The notes under the pieces are model-generated. The model was not told where the DNA came from and searched no databases. It was given only the letters and a program-made list of their open reading frames with translations. Made by a program: the position numbers and the translations under genes. From Bacteroidota bacterium (GTDB lineage Bacteria > Bacteroidota > Bacteroidia > UKL13-3), in assembly GCA_027491355.1 (NCBI GenBank), contig JAIXWI010000019.1, positions 59,261-123,260 of the forward strand: a DNA stretch of 64,000 bases, given 5' to 3'. Positions within the stretch are counted from its first letter, which is position 1, and every line of letters starts with the position of its first letter. Positions 53,397 to 61,970 of this stretch are shown one piece after another.

Positions 53397-54707
53397 TTAA
53401 ATTTCACGGCTTGGCTCCCAAGCCTCCATGTAATCTGCAATCCTTCTTAAGAAGCTACCTCCCAAAGAACCGTCAACCACTCTGTGGTCATAACTCAATG
53501 ACAAGAACATCATGTGTCTGATTGCTATCACATCTCCCATTGGGGTTTCCAATACCGCTGGCTTTTTCTTAATAGAACCAGTAGCCAGAATAGCCACCTG
53601 AGGTTGGTTGATGATAGGAGTTCCCATGACGTTTCCAAAACCACCTACATTGGTGACTGTAAATGTCCCGCCACTGATTTCGTCTGGGGCCAATTTATTT
53701 GCCCTTGCACGGTTGGCCAAATCATTGACTGATTTAGTTAGGCCTACTAAATTCATCATGTCTGCATTTTTAATAACAGGTACAATTAAATTGCCTGAAG
53801 GCAAAGCCGCAGCCATTCCTATATTGATTGCTTTTCTTTTGATGATGTTATGACCATCAACAGCAACATTGATCATTGGGTAATCTTTTATTGCCTTTAC
53901 AACACATTCTATGAACATAGGTGTAAAGGTGATTTTTTCAGCCTCACGCTTCTCATATACTTTTTTGGCCTTTTCCCGCCACAACACCATATTGGTAACG
54001 TCTGCTTCAACAAACGAAGTTACATGTGGACTGGTTTGCTTACTCATGACCATATGATCGGCAATGAGTTTACGCATTCTGTCCATTTCAATGATTTCAT
54101 CGCCACCATTGATACTAACAGAAGGAGCTGGTTTTGATGGAGGAGTTGGAGCTGATTGAACAGGCGCTGAAGCAGAAGCCGGAACTGCAACTGGTGTTGC
54201 TTGAGATGATCTGTTTTCAAGATAACTCATGATGTCTCTTTTGGTAACTCTTCCTTCGCTACCCGAACCTTGAATGTTTTCTAATTCCTGCATGCTGATG
54301 TTTTCAGCCTTTGCAATGTTGAGCACCAATGGCGAATAAAACCTAGCGCCGGTATTACTTGACAAAACTGCTTTTGCAGCTTCTACCTGACTGATGATTT
54401 CTTTAACAGGTGCCGCCAAAGCCTGAGGAACAGGAGCAGCAGCCTTAGGTGCTGTTGCAACAGCACCAGCAAGTTGAATGATTGCAATTGGAGCATTTAC
54501 TGGCACAACATCTCCCTCGTTGAACAATCTTTTAACCAATGTACCAGCTTTTGGCGATGGCACTTCAGAATCTACTTTATCAGTAGCTATTTCCAAGACG
54601 GTTTCATCCAATGCAATGGAATCACCCTCATTTTTGGTCCAACGAATAATTGTAGCTTCTGCAATACTTTCGCCCATTTTAGGCATTACCAATTGAAATT
54701 CAGACAT
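53397..54707 (-). CDS. 2-oxo acid dehydrogenase E2 (dihydrolipoamide acyltransferase)
   Basis: 436 aa. One N-terminal lipoyl domain with lysine in EIATDKVDSEVPSPKAG, an Ala/Pro-rich linker, an E3/E1-binding domain about 123-165 (FYSPLVLNIAKAENI ... GRVTKRDIMSYL), a second Ala/Pro linker, and the catalytic core ending MFLSLSYDHRVVDGSLGGSFLRRI with the HxxxDG active site near 410. A single lipoyl domain and core motifs fit branched-chain or 2-oxoglutarate complexes better than pyruvate, but E1 and E3 are not here. Its lipoyl lysine is a potential target of the LipB pathway. Confidence 0.9.
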   Translation of the reverse strand: MSEFQLVMPKMGESIAEATIIRWTKNEGDSIALDETVLEIATDKVDSEVPSPKAGTLVKRLFNEGDVVPVNAPIAIIQLAGAVATAPKAAAPVPQALAAPVKEIISQVEAAKAVLSSNTGARFYSPLVLNIAKAENISMQELENIQGSGSEGRVTKRDIMSYLENRSSQATPVAVPASASAPVQSAPTPPSKPAPSVSINGGDEIIEMDRMRKLIADHMVMSKQTSPHVTSFVEADVTNMVLWREKAKKVYEKREAEKITFTPMFIECVVKAIKDYPMINVAVDGHNIIKRKAINIGMAAALPSGNLIVPVIKNADMMNLVGLTKSVNDLANRARANKLAPDEISGGTFTVTNVGGFGNVMGTPIINQPQVAILATGSIKKKPAVLETPMGDVIAIRHMMFLSLSYDHRVVDGSLGGSFLRRIADYMEAWEPSREI

Positions 54708-54741
54708 GCGTTTTAAGATTTATAGCCTTTTAGACTTTTTA

Positions 54742-54749
54742 CAAATTTA
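54742..54749 (-). promoter_or_regulatory. -7 box of the E2 gene
   Basis: The minus strand reads TAAATTTG, matching TAnnTTTG, 34 bases before the ATG at 54707. No -33 TTG is apparent at the right distance. Confidence 0.4.
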
Positions 54750-54799
54750 TCGGAAAATACCGATTGAAAAAATATTTCGGGTGAAACACTAACAACCAA

Positions 54800-56683
54800 T
54801 TATTTAGAATACAACCCCACATTTTCAAATTGCAATTCTACCAATCGTTTGTACAATCCGGTTGTGTTGCTCATTAATTGTTCATGGGTACCAGTTTCTT
54901 TTACAGCTCCTTTTTCTATCACTACAATTTGTTGCGCATTTTTAATGGTAGACAAACGGTGTGCGATGACAAAAGAAGTTCTGTTTTGCATAAGGTTATC
55001 AAGTGCTTCTTGAACCAACTGCTCGCTTTCACTGTCCAAAGAACTGGTAGCTTCATCTAAAATTAAAATTCGAGGATTTTTAAGAATAGCCCTAGCTATA
55101 GCCACCCTTTGTCTTTGCCCCCCAGAAAGCTTGATACCGCGTTCACCTACCATTGTTTGATAACCTTCAGGAAATTTAGAGATGAAATCATGTGCATTGG
55201 CTTTTTTAGCAGCGGCAATGACAGCAGCTTCATCTATTTGTTCCAATCCATAAGCGATGTTTTCTAAAATAGTTCCTCCAAACAAAATGACATCTTGAGG
55301 TACATATGCCATTTGACTCCTCCATTCAGACAATGGTATTGAATGACTGGCTGTGTCATCTAAATAGATTGTGCCTTTATTGGGTTCATAAAAACGCAGC
55401 AACATGGCAGCAATAGTACTCTTTCCCGCTCCACTTGGCCCTACAATTGCCACTTGCGTACCAGCACTCACCTTCAATGAAAATGCATTCAAAACCTGAA
55501 CCTCAGGCCTTGAAGGATAACTAAACTCTATTTGTTCGAAGCGGATGGCTCCCTGGAAATTTTTAGTAGTTTGCAAAGTTTTGAATGCTAGTTTTTCAGG
55601 CGTTTGCTTCAATAATTCTCTGACCCTTTGCGTAGCACCAATGGTTTTTTGGAGGGTTGAAAACATATCAGCAAAACCAGCAAATGTACCTCCTACAAAA
55701 GCGGAGAATATGACAAACATGGTTAAGTCTCCTGCCGAAATTTTTCCAATTTGAATCATGGTTGAACCATACCACATTACAAATGCAATAGCTCCAAATA
55801 CTGAGAAAATCATCAGGCTTACAAATGCCCCTCTGTACCTACCATTTTTGATGGCAATGTCTACAACCGATTTGATGTTTTTACTATACCTGTTTAATTC
55901 ATACAGCTCTGCCGAAAACGCTTTAACCACTGAAATACCTTGTAAAGTTTCTTGAACAATGGTACTGCTATCAGCCAATTGGTCTTGTGCTTTTCTTGAC
56001 ATTTTTCTGATACGCATTCCAAACACAACTGCAATGATAGCTACCAATGGAACAACAGAAAGCATCACAAAGGCTAACTCGTTCGAAATCCAAAAAATAC
56101 TGATCAACCCAATAACTAAGGTAAAAATACCTCTTAAAAACTCAGCTAACGTAAAAGAAATGGCATCTTGTATTTGAGACAAATCTGCACTCAATCTGCT
56201 ACTTAACTCTCCTACCCTGTGTTCACTGAAAAACTGCATGGGTTGGGCAATCAAATTTTTGTACAAATCTTTTCTGATAGCTGCCAATGAGCGCTCTCCA
56301 ACATCTGTTAACAGGTAAATACGCATAAAAGAAAAAAACATTTGTACACTGAGTTGAACAAACAACAACACAATAATGGTATTCAAAGTCCATTCAAATT
56401 GATTGAGTTGTGCTGATAAAAAACCTTCAGACATGGGTAAAGATGCTTTTACCTTTGTAGTTTCGGCGCCAGCTGCATCAATCATTTTACCCAATAAAAA
56501 CGGGAATACCATGGTACTCATTGCAGACAAGCCAATGAACAGCATGCTAAGGAAAAATTTAAACCTGTATGGTTTGATATAACTGAACAAGGCAAGTGCT
56601 TCCTTGAACCTTTCTTTTGTAAAAGGAACTTTTTCTAATTCAGGCTTTGCTTGTCCGTTGCTATTGTAATTGCGTTTGGCCAT
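54800..56683 (-). CDS. ABC exporter, fused membrane and ATPase domains
   Basis: 627-aa half transporter. Six membrane helices fall within residues about 35-340 (FFLSMLFIGLSAMSTMVFPFLLG; FTLVIGLISIFWI; LMIFSVFGAIAFVMW). The ATPase domain has Walker A VGPSGAGKST near 415, Q loop MAYVPQDVILFGGTI, signature LSGGQRQRVAIARAI, Walker B ILILDEATSSLD, and the H-loop VIAHRLSTI. It resembles MsbA/multidrug lipid exporters; substrate unknown. It lies 18 bases after the lysine-ketoglutarate reductase-like gene, so it is probably co-transcribed. Confidence 0.92.
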   Translation of the reverse strand: MAKRNYNSNGQAKPELEKVPFTKERFKEALALFSYIKPYRFKFFLSMLFIGLSAMSTMVFPFLLGKMIDAAGAETTKVKASLPMSEGFLSAQLNQFEWTLNTIIVLLFVQLSVQMFFSFMRIYLLTDVGERSLAAIRKDLYKNLIAQPMQFFSEHRVGELSSRLSADLSQIQDAISFTLAEFLRGIFTLVIGLISIFWISNELAFVMLSVVPLVAIIAVVFGMRIRKMSRKAQDQLADSSTIVQETLQGISVVKAFSAELYELNRYSKNIKSVVDIAIKNGRYRGAFVSLMIFSVFGAIAFVMWYGSTMIQIGKISAGDLTMFVIFSAFVGGTFAGFADMFSTLQKTIGATQRVRELLKQTPEKLAFKTLQTTKNFQGAIRFEQIEFSYPSRPEVQVLNAFSLKVSAGTQVAIVGPSGAGKSTIAAMLLRFYEPNKGTIYLDDTASHSIPLSEWRSQMAYVPQDVILFGGTILENIAYGLEQIDEAAVIAAAKKANAHDFISKFPEGYQTMVGERGIKLSGGQRQRVAIARAILKNPRILILDEATSSLDSESEQLVQEALDNLMQNRTSFVIAHRLSTIKNAQQIVVIEKGAVKETGTHEQLMSNTTGLYKRLVELQFENVGLYSK

Positions 56684-56701
56684 TTAAAATGTTAGGTTTT
56701 G

Positions 56702-57910
56702 TTAATCGACAAAATCTTGTAAATATGAAAATTGAGGGGTAAGTAGTCCATCTTTTGCAATACAAGCCCTTTCTATGATCATTGAAGGCTGCGTATCTAA
56801 CAATTCAGGCAATACATGCCTGATGAGTTGTTCACCAAATTCAATTGAAGCATCTACAGGTAACTCACATGGTAAATTGGATACTGCTTGAACATCAATT
56901 GTATTTGACTGAAAAGGGGTTTGCTCTTTGGCTGATAAAGGATGGATGCCAAAATAGGGATCTTCAATAGTGGTGCTTTTAATGGTTGTTGGCAATGGCC
57001 CAGGAATGTCACAAGTAATATCAGAAATAACCCTGATTTTGAAATCTGGTTGCTTGATTTCTTCTAAGGTATAAAATGCTGGAATATGTTCCTTCCAAAA
57101 AATAGCATTGATAAATATATCAGCCACTTTTGTAAATGGTTTGAAAGTACTGATGTAATCTTCAGGGTGTTTATAAAAATCTGATTTATCCCAGAAACGA
57201 CCCAACTTATGGGCATAATAATCTTCACTTCTGAGCTGAACAAAAACAGGCACTGAATAAGTATTTGTTAAAAAATCTTCTGCACTGATTTGTTTGATAC
57301 CAATGGCTCTCAAAAAATCGATGGATCCATGTGCTACTCTACCATCCCCACACAATACAATTTTAACAGCAGGTAATTCTATTGCATTGTATTGCGCTAA
57401 AACAGCTGCCAAGTCGGCGCATTCATGAGCAGGCTTCAATTGAAACAATTGTTGTTTTAAACCCCACATAAGCATGGCATAATGTGTACCTACCAAACCT
57501 GCAAATCTTCCAAAACCAATGATACGGTTTCCGGCTTCCCATACCAATGTTTCGTAATCAATTAACTTAATTTTTTGAGCAAGAATGGTTCTCAGTAGGT
57601 TTCTATTGTAAGCTTGTTTTTTGATGGTATGAGAAAAAAACAAATAGGTTTTTTCAGGAATCAAGGATGCAACTGGCACTTCTTTTACACCAAATAAAAT
57701 TTGACAGTCTGAAAGGTCTTCTGACAAATTAATTCCTAGTTCCTGGTATGTATGATCAGCAAAACATCTATGTGGAGAAGGTTGAATAATTATTTCTACA
57801 TTCGGATAAAAAGACATGACCTGCTTACATTGTTCAGGTGTCAGGGGTGTTCTTTTGTCGTAAGGAAATTTACCCTCTCTTATGATGCCAATTTTAATTT
57901 TTTTCTGCAT
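56702..57910 (-). CDS. Alanine dehydrogenase/PNT-fold, lysine-ketoglutarate reductase-like protein
   Basis: 402 aa. The N-terminal domain IGIIREGKFPYDKRTPLTPEQCKQV and KTYLFFSHTIKKQAYNRNLLRTIL, LIDYETLVWEAGNRIIGFGRFAGLVG closely resemble the lysine-ketoglutarate reductase half of eukaryotic AASS and Lys1-type saccharopine dehydrogenases. The NAD-binding strand is KIVLCGDGRVAHGSIDFL; here GDGRVA replaces the canonical GxGxxG. ISDITCDIPGPLPTTIKSTTIEDPYFGI is also family-like. Probable NAD(P)-dependent lysine or amino-acid oxidoreductase. It lies between dnaG (15-base gap) and the ABC exporter. Confidence 0.8.
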   Translation of the reverse strand: MQKKIKIGIIREGKFPYDKRTPLTPEQCKQVMSFYPNVEIIIQPSPHRCFADHTYQELGINLSEDLSDCQILFGVKEVPVASLIPEKTYLFFSHTIKKQAYNRNLLRTILAQKIKLIDYETLVWEAGNRIIGFGRFAGLVGTHYAMLMWGLKQQLFQLKPAHECADLAAVLAQYNAIELPAVKIVLCGDGRVAHGSIDFLRAIGIKQISAEDFLTNTYSVPVFVQLRSEDYYAHKLGRFWDKSDFYKHPEDYISTFKPFTKVADIFINAIFWKEHIPAFYTLEEIKQPDFKIRVISDITCDIPGPLPTTIKSTTIEDPYFGIHPLSAKEQTPFQSNTIDVQAVSNLPCELPVDASIEFGEQLIRHVLPELLDTQPSMIIERACIAKDGLLTPQFSYLQDFVD

Positions 57911-57925
57911 TGCTCTGTAATGGTA

Positions 57926-59851
57926 TTAATCAAAAACAACTAGCCCCTTGTCTGAGCTCAATTGTGATTCTCTTTGCTTGAGGGCTTGGTATATTTCCAT
58001 GTTCAAGCGGATTTCTTCTTCGTTATTTAATTCAATTGATTTTTTGATGGCCTCTAATGTTTCAGACATTAACTTTTTATTGATATGCAACTGCAAATAC
58101 AACAACGCAGATTCAATGTCTCTTTTAATTACTTTTTCTTCTGCATCAGGAATGATATCGAAGCGGTCTTCCCATGCATTACTGATTTGATAACGCTCCG
58201 TTAAAACATTGGCTGCAAATCCTGAAACAATTGGGTTTACATGCATGGTAAACAATTCAGGTGTAATAGGTGTATTGGCTAAGTAAAACTGATGAATGGC
58301 TTCTACCAATAACAACATGGTTTCATTTTCAAAGCCTATTTGTGCGTTAGCAATCATATCAAAAAACACTTTGATGAATGGTTGAGCATCTAGCAGTTCA
58401 ACATTTGCATTTTGAATCAATAATTTAATCAGGTGTTGCTCTTGAGCCAAAGCACCTTTTTCCTGAACCAAGTCTTGTATTTGTTCAACAACAACTGGTA
58501 AAGGTTCTTCTTTAATCCATTCTTTTTCTTTGGTGGTTAAAAAATCTTTACGTGTTTTGTTAAGTTCAGTAATCAAGAGCTGTTCGTTCATGTCGAGCAA
58601 AGACGCAGCCTCTTTTACAAATGCCATCCGTTTAATAGAATCCGGAATTTTACTGATGCTGCTTACAATGTCTTTGGTTACTTGTGCTTTTTTGAGCGGA
58701 TCTCCTGCACTCTCTTTTAGCAACAAATGAATTTTGAATAGAATAAAATCTTTGACTTCATTTTTCAAATAAGTTGAAAAAGCATCTGAACCCATTTTCT
58801 GGGCGTAAGAATCTGGGTCTTCACCATCAGGGAATAGAACCACCCTGACATTGAGCCCTTGTTCCAAAAGCATATCAATTCCTCTTAAACTGGCTTTGAT
58901 ACCTGCAGCATCACCATCATACAATACCACTACATTTTCTGTATGCCTCTTAATGAGCTTTATTTGCTGCTCAGTTAAAGAGGTACCTGAACTGGCAACT
59001 ACATTTTCTACACCTGCTTGATGAAGACTGATGACATCTGTATATCCTTCAACTAAGTATACAAAATCGTCTTTACGAATTGCATTCTTGGCGTAAAATA
59101 AGCCATAAAGTTCATTGCTTTTATGGTATAAAACTGTTTCTGGTGAATTGACATATTTAGGAGACTTCTCTTCTTTTTTGAGTTGGCGTCCGGCAAATGC
59201 AATGAGTTTTCCGGTTGCACCCAAAATAGGGAATATCACTCTTCCTCTGTAGGCATCGTATACTTTGCCTTGATCTGTTTTTTTTATCAATCCTGAACTG
59301 AGTAATACTTGTTCATTGAACTGATTGGACAATGCTTCGTCGTAAAATGCAGTCCATTGGTCTGGGGCATACCCCAATTTAAACTTTTTAATGATGTCTT
59401 CTCGAAAGCCTCTCTCCTCGAAATATGAAAGTCCAATTAATTTACCTTCTTCTAATTGCCACAAATTGTTTTCAAAAAAGACCCCAGCCCAGTTGTTCAA
59501 AATTTGTAGACTCTCTTTTTCACTTTTTAGTAAAGACTCTTGCGCTTGATTGACTTGTTCAATTTGAGGCCATTCGACATTGAATCGCTCTGCCAGCTGT
59601 TTCAACGCTTCAATGTAACCAAGCCCTTCATATTCCATTAAAAAATTGACGACATTTCCTGCTTTACCACATCCAAAACATTTAAAAATGCCCTTACTAA
59701 TAGAAACCGAAAAAGAAGGAGTTTTTTCTTGGTGAAATGGGCACAAACCCTGCATGTTTGCTCCTGCTCTCTTAAGCCTGACAATGTCACCAATAACTTG
59801 TTCTATTGGAGCCGCCTGAATGATTTCTTCTATTTTACTTTGTGCAATCAT
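57926..59851 (-). CDS. dnaG: DNA primase (DnaG)
   Basis: 641 aa. It makes RNA primers at the replication fork. The CHC2 zinc domain is complete (C37, H40, C58, C61: LCPFHQEKTPSF ... FKCFGCGKAGNVVNF). The core domain follows (YFEERGFREDIIKKFKLGYAP, YRGRVIFPI, FAGRQL), then TOPRIM YLVEGYTDVISLHQAG and VVLYDGDAAGIKASLRGIDML. The C-terminal helicase-interacting region is present and ends SQLSSDKGLVVFD. It heads a three-gene minus-strand operon. Confidence 0.96.
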   Translation of the reverse strand: MIAQSKIEEIIQAAPIEQVIGDIVRLKRAGANMQGLCPFHQEKTPSFSVSISKGIFKCFGCGKAGNVVNFLMEYEGLGYIEALKQLAERFNVEWPQIEQVNQAQESLLKSEKESLQILNNWAGVFFENNLWQLEEGKLIGLSYFEERGFREDIIKKFKLGYAPDQWTAFYDEALSNQFNEQVLLSSGLIKKTDQGKVYDAYRGRVIFPILGATGKLIAFAGRQLKKEEKSPKYVNSPETVLYHKSNELYGLFYAKNAIRKDDFVYLVEGYTDVISLHQAGVENVVASSGTSLTEQQIKLIKRHTENVVVLYDGDAAGIKASLRGIDMLLEQGLNVRVVLFPDGEDPDSYAQKMGSDAFSTYLKNEVKDFILFKIHLLLKESAGDPLKKAQVTKDIVSSISKIPDSIKRMAFVKEAASLLDMNEQLLITELNKTRKDFLTTKEKEWIKEEPLPVVVEQIQDLVQEKGALAQEQHLIKLLIQNANVELLDAQPFIKVFFDMIANAQIGFENETMLLLVEAIHQFYLANTPITPELFTMHVNPIVSGFAANVLTERYQISNAWEDRFDIIPDAEEKVIKRDIESALLYLQLHINKKLMSETLEAIKKSIELNNEEEIRLNMEIYQALKQRESQLSSDKGLVVFD

Positions 59852-60090
59852 GAACGGGTAAAATTAATTCTAAATTCTTGAGTTTCCTCACTAAAATTCT
59901 GTTCAATACAACTTTTGCCAAATACAATAAATAACAAATCCTGTTTTTTATTAAAGTCATCAAAGGACCTTTTAAACGTGTTCATTCGCGAACAAAATTC
60001 CCACTTTGAAACAACCTGTTATTTAAAGCAGACCAATCAAAAAAATATATTTATCTGATTTTCAGAAGTTAAAAACATACCTAAAAAATA

Positions 60091-60101
60091 GGCATCATTC
60101 T
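60091..60101 (+). promoter_or_regulatory. Shared upstream motif GGCATCATTCT, copy 1
   Basis: GGCATCATTCT lies 28 bases before the ATG at 60119, preceded by an A/T run. The identical 11-mer occurs upstream of the 61971 gene. This may be an operator or part of an alternative promoter; role not known. Confidence 0.3.
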
Positions 60102-60118
60102 AATGGGGGTATTTTACC

Positions 60119-60946
60119 ATGAAATTCATTTTGAAACAACTTCTTATTGTTTGCACATACATACTTCTGGCACCCTTTTATACGGTATGTGTGGCCCAAA
60201 TAGGTATTGGAACCAATTCGCCCAATGCCTCTGCAATACTAGATGTTAGTGCCACAAACAAGGGTTTCTTGGCCCCAAGAATGAGCTTAACACAAAGACA
60301 ATCTATTAGTTCTCCTGCTAATGGCTTAATGGTTTTTCAAGAAAATGAAAACGTAGGATTGTACATTTATTTCAATAACAAGTGGAATAAATTGGATACT
60401 GCTTTGTGGAACACATCAAGTGGAAATTTAAATTTTAGCACTGGGAATGTTGGAATTGGAACTGCTACACCCGCTGCAAAATTAGACTTAAATGGCAGTT
60501 TCAAATACACAGATGGTAACCAGGCAGCTAATAAAATTTTAACCAGTGATGCCAATGGAAACGCTAGCTGGCAATCAGCAGGTTTTTTCTTTAAAAAGAC
60601 CATATTGTTAAACTCTGTTGTACCTGGCACATATGTAGGACAAGCCAATATACCCCAGTGGAGTGCCAGCTATACAGCAAGTGGGGGAACGGTTGAAATC
60701 AGAGTCAATTTAACGGCTTTTACACTCGTTGCGGGAATGACTTCTTTTAGGTTGCTCAGAGATGGGGTTGTGATTGATAGCAATCCATTTTATTTCAATA
60801 ATGGCAACACTCACACTACAATTCCAGATTTAATTGCCATACTAGCAAATGAAACAGGAACCCATACCTATGCTGTTCAAATTGGTCCAAATATTTACGT
60901 TGATCCAAATGATAACTGCAATATGATTGTAACTGAATATAAATAA
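60119..60946 (+). CDS. Secreted protein with IGIGT repeats, unknown function
   Basis: 275 aa with a signal peptide ending YTVCVAQ. Mature start IGIGTNSPNASAILDVSATNKGFLAPRMSL is the common Bacteroidota IGIGT module, also found at the start of the adjacent protein, with an internal second copy VGIGTATPAAKLDLNGSFKY. The C-terminal half (SASYTASGGTVEIRVNLTAFTL ... THTYAVQIGP) looks like a jelly-roll-type beta domain. No T9SS tail is present. The same IGIGT modules often precede fibre-like or chaperone domains. The next gene starts right after its stop codon. Confidence 0.78.
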   Translation: MKFILKQLLIVCTYILLAPFYTVCVAQIGIGTNSPNASAILDVSATNKGFLAPRMSLTQRQSISSPANGLMVFQENENVGLYIYFNNKWNKLDTALWNTSSGNLNFSTGNVGIGTATPAAKLDLNGSFKYTDGNQAANKILTSDANGNASWQSAGFFFKKTILLNSVVPGTYVGQANIPQWSASYTASGGTVEIRVNLTAFTLVAGMTSFRLLRDGVVIDSNPFYFNNGNTHTTIPDLIAILANETGTHTYAVQIGPNIYVDPNDNCNMIVTEYK

Positions 60947-61780
60947 ATGAACCCAATAACCATGAATCATTCTTTTAAATTTTTATTTCTTTTTATCCTA
61001 ATTGCAAAGTTCAATTTTGCTCAAATTGGCATTGGAACCAACACGCCCAATAGCTCCGCAAAACTAGAAATCAGTGCAACAGATAAAGGTTTTTTAGCGC
61101 CCAGAGTGGCTTTAACTGCCACCAATTCTGGTAGCCCAATTACAAGCCCAGCAATTGGCTTGATTGTATACAATACTGCTACGGCAGGCGCTTCCCCTTA
61201 CAATGTAAGTCCGGGTTATTATTACTATGATGGAAGCATATGGGTATCTATGTCTGCAAGTACCATTATTCCTGCAGGTTCAGTACAAACTTTTGCTGGC
61301 AGTTCTGCACCACTTGGTTATTTAATATGCGATGGATCAGCTATCAGCAGAACAGTTTATGCCAATCTTTTTGCAGCAATAGGCACATTGTATGGTGCTG
61401 GTAATGGCAGCACAACCTTTAATTTACCAGATTTAAGAGGTAGAACAATTGTTGGTGTTGGACAAGGCTCAGGCTTAACAAATAGAACCATTGCAAGTAC
61501 AGGTGGTGAGGAAAGCCATACTTTAACCATTGCAGAAATGCCATCTCACTCGCACGGTGTGAATGATCCCGGCCATAACCATGGCACCTTCAATGGAAGA
61601 GATGATGGAAATAACTCAAACCAATCTGGCCAAGCGGCTCCTGGTGATGCCAATGCAAATACCAGCGGCTGGCCTACGGCTTCGGCTACTACTGGAATTT
61701 CAATTCAAAACAATGGGGGAGGAAATGCGCACAACGTCATGCAACCATTTTTGGCATTGAATTACATTATCAAATTTTAA
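60947..61780 (+). CDS. Secreted phage tail-collar domain protein
   Basis: 277 aa (or 272 from Met6, which fits the signal peptide FLFLFILIAKFNFAQ better). It begins with the same IGIGT module as its neighbour. Residues from about 105 form a tail-collar/microcystin-dependent-protein-like domain: PAGSVQTFAGSSAPLGYLICDGSAISRTVYANLFAAIGTLYGAGNGSTTFNLPDLRGRTIVGVGQ, then EMPSHSHGVNDPGHNHG and MQPFLALNYIIKF. In this phylum the module occurs in exported proteins, not only in phages. It lies immediately after the previous gene. Confidence 0.85.
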   Translation: MNPITMNHSFKFLFLFILIAKFNFAQIGIGTNTPNSSAKLEISATDKGFLAPRVALTATNSGSPITSPAIGLIVYNTATAGASPYNVSPGYYYYDGSIWVSMSASTIIPAGSVQTFAGSSAPLGYLICDGSAISRTVYANLFAAIGTLYGAGNGSTTFNLPDLRGRTIVGVGQGSGLTNRTIASTGGEESHTLTIAEMPSHSHGVNDPGHNHGTFNGRDDGNNSNQSGQAAPGDANANTSGWPTASATTGISIQNNGGGNAHNVMQPFLALNYIIKF

Positions 61781-61902
61781 GGCAAGGCTAAAATTCAATT
61801 TGACAATATTTCCCATATTGAAACAAGCAGGGAGCAACAAAAAAGACAAATAAAATATGTATACTATTGATTTTCTGAATATTAAATCATAAAAATATTT
61901 TT

Positions 61903-61913
61903 GGCATCATTCT
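61903..61913 (+). promoter_or_regulatory. Shared upstream motif GGCATCATTCT, copy 2
   Basis: The exact 11-mer seen before the 60119 gene, here 68 bases before the ATG at 61971. It is followed by TACAAAGTACATACCATAC. Role not known. Confidence 0.3.
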
Positions 61914-61970
61914 TACAAAGTACATACCATACAGCAATTTAACCCTGCTGTACAACTTAACCAGTTAACC

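Noticed and set aside
60947-61780. Prophage remnant, from the tail-collar domain
   Set aside because: The protein has a signal peptide and the neighbours are secreted-protein genes; no other phage gene is present.
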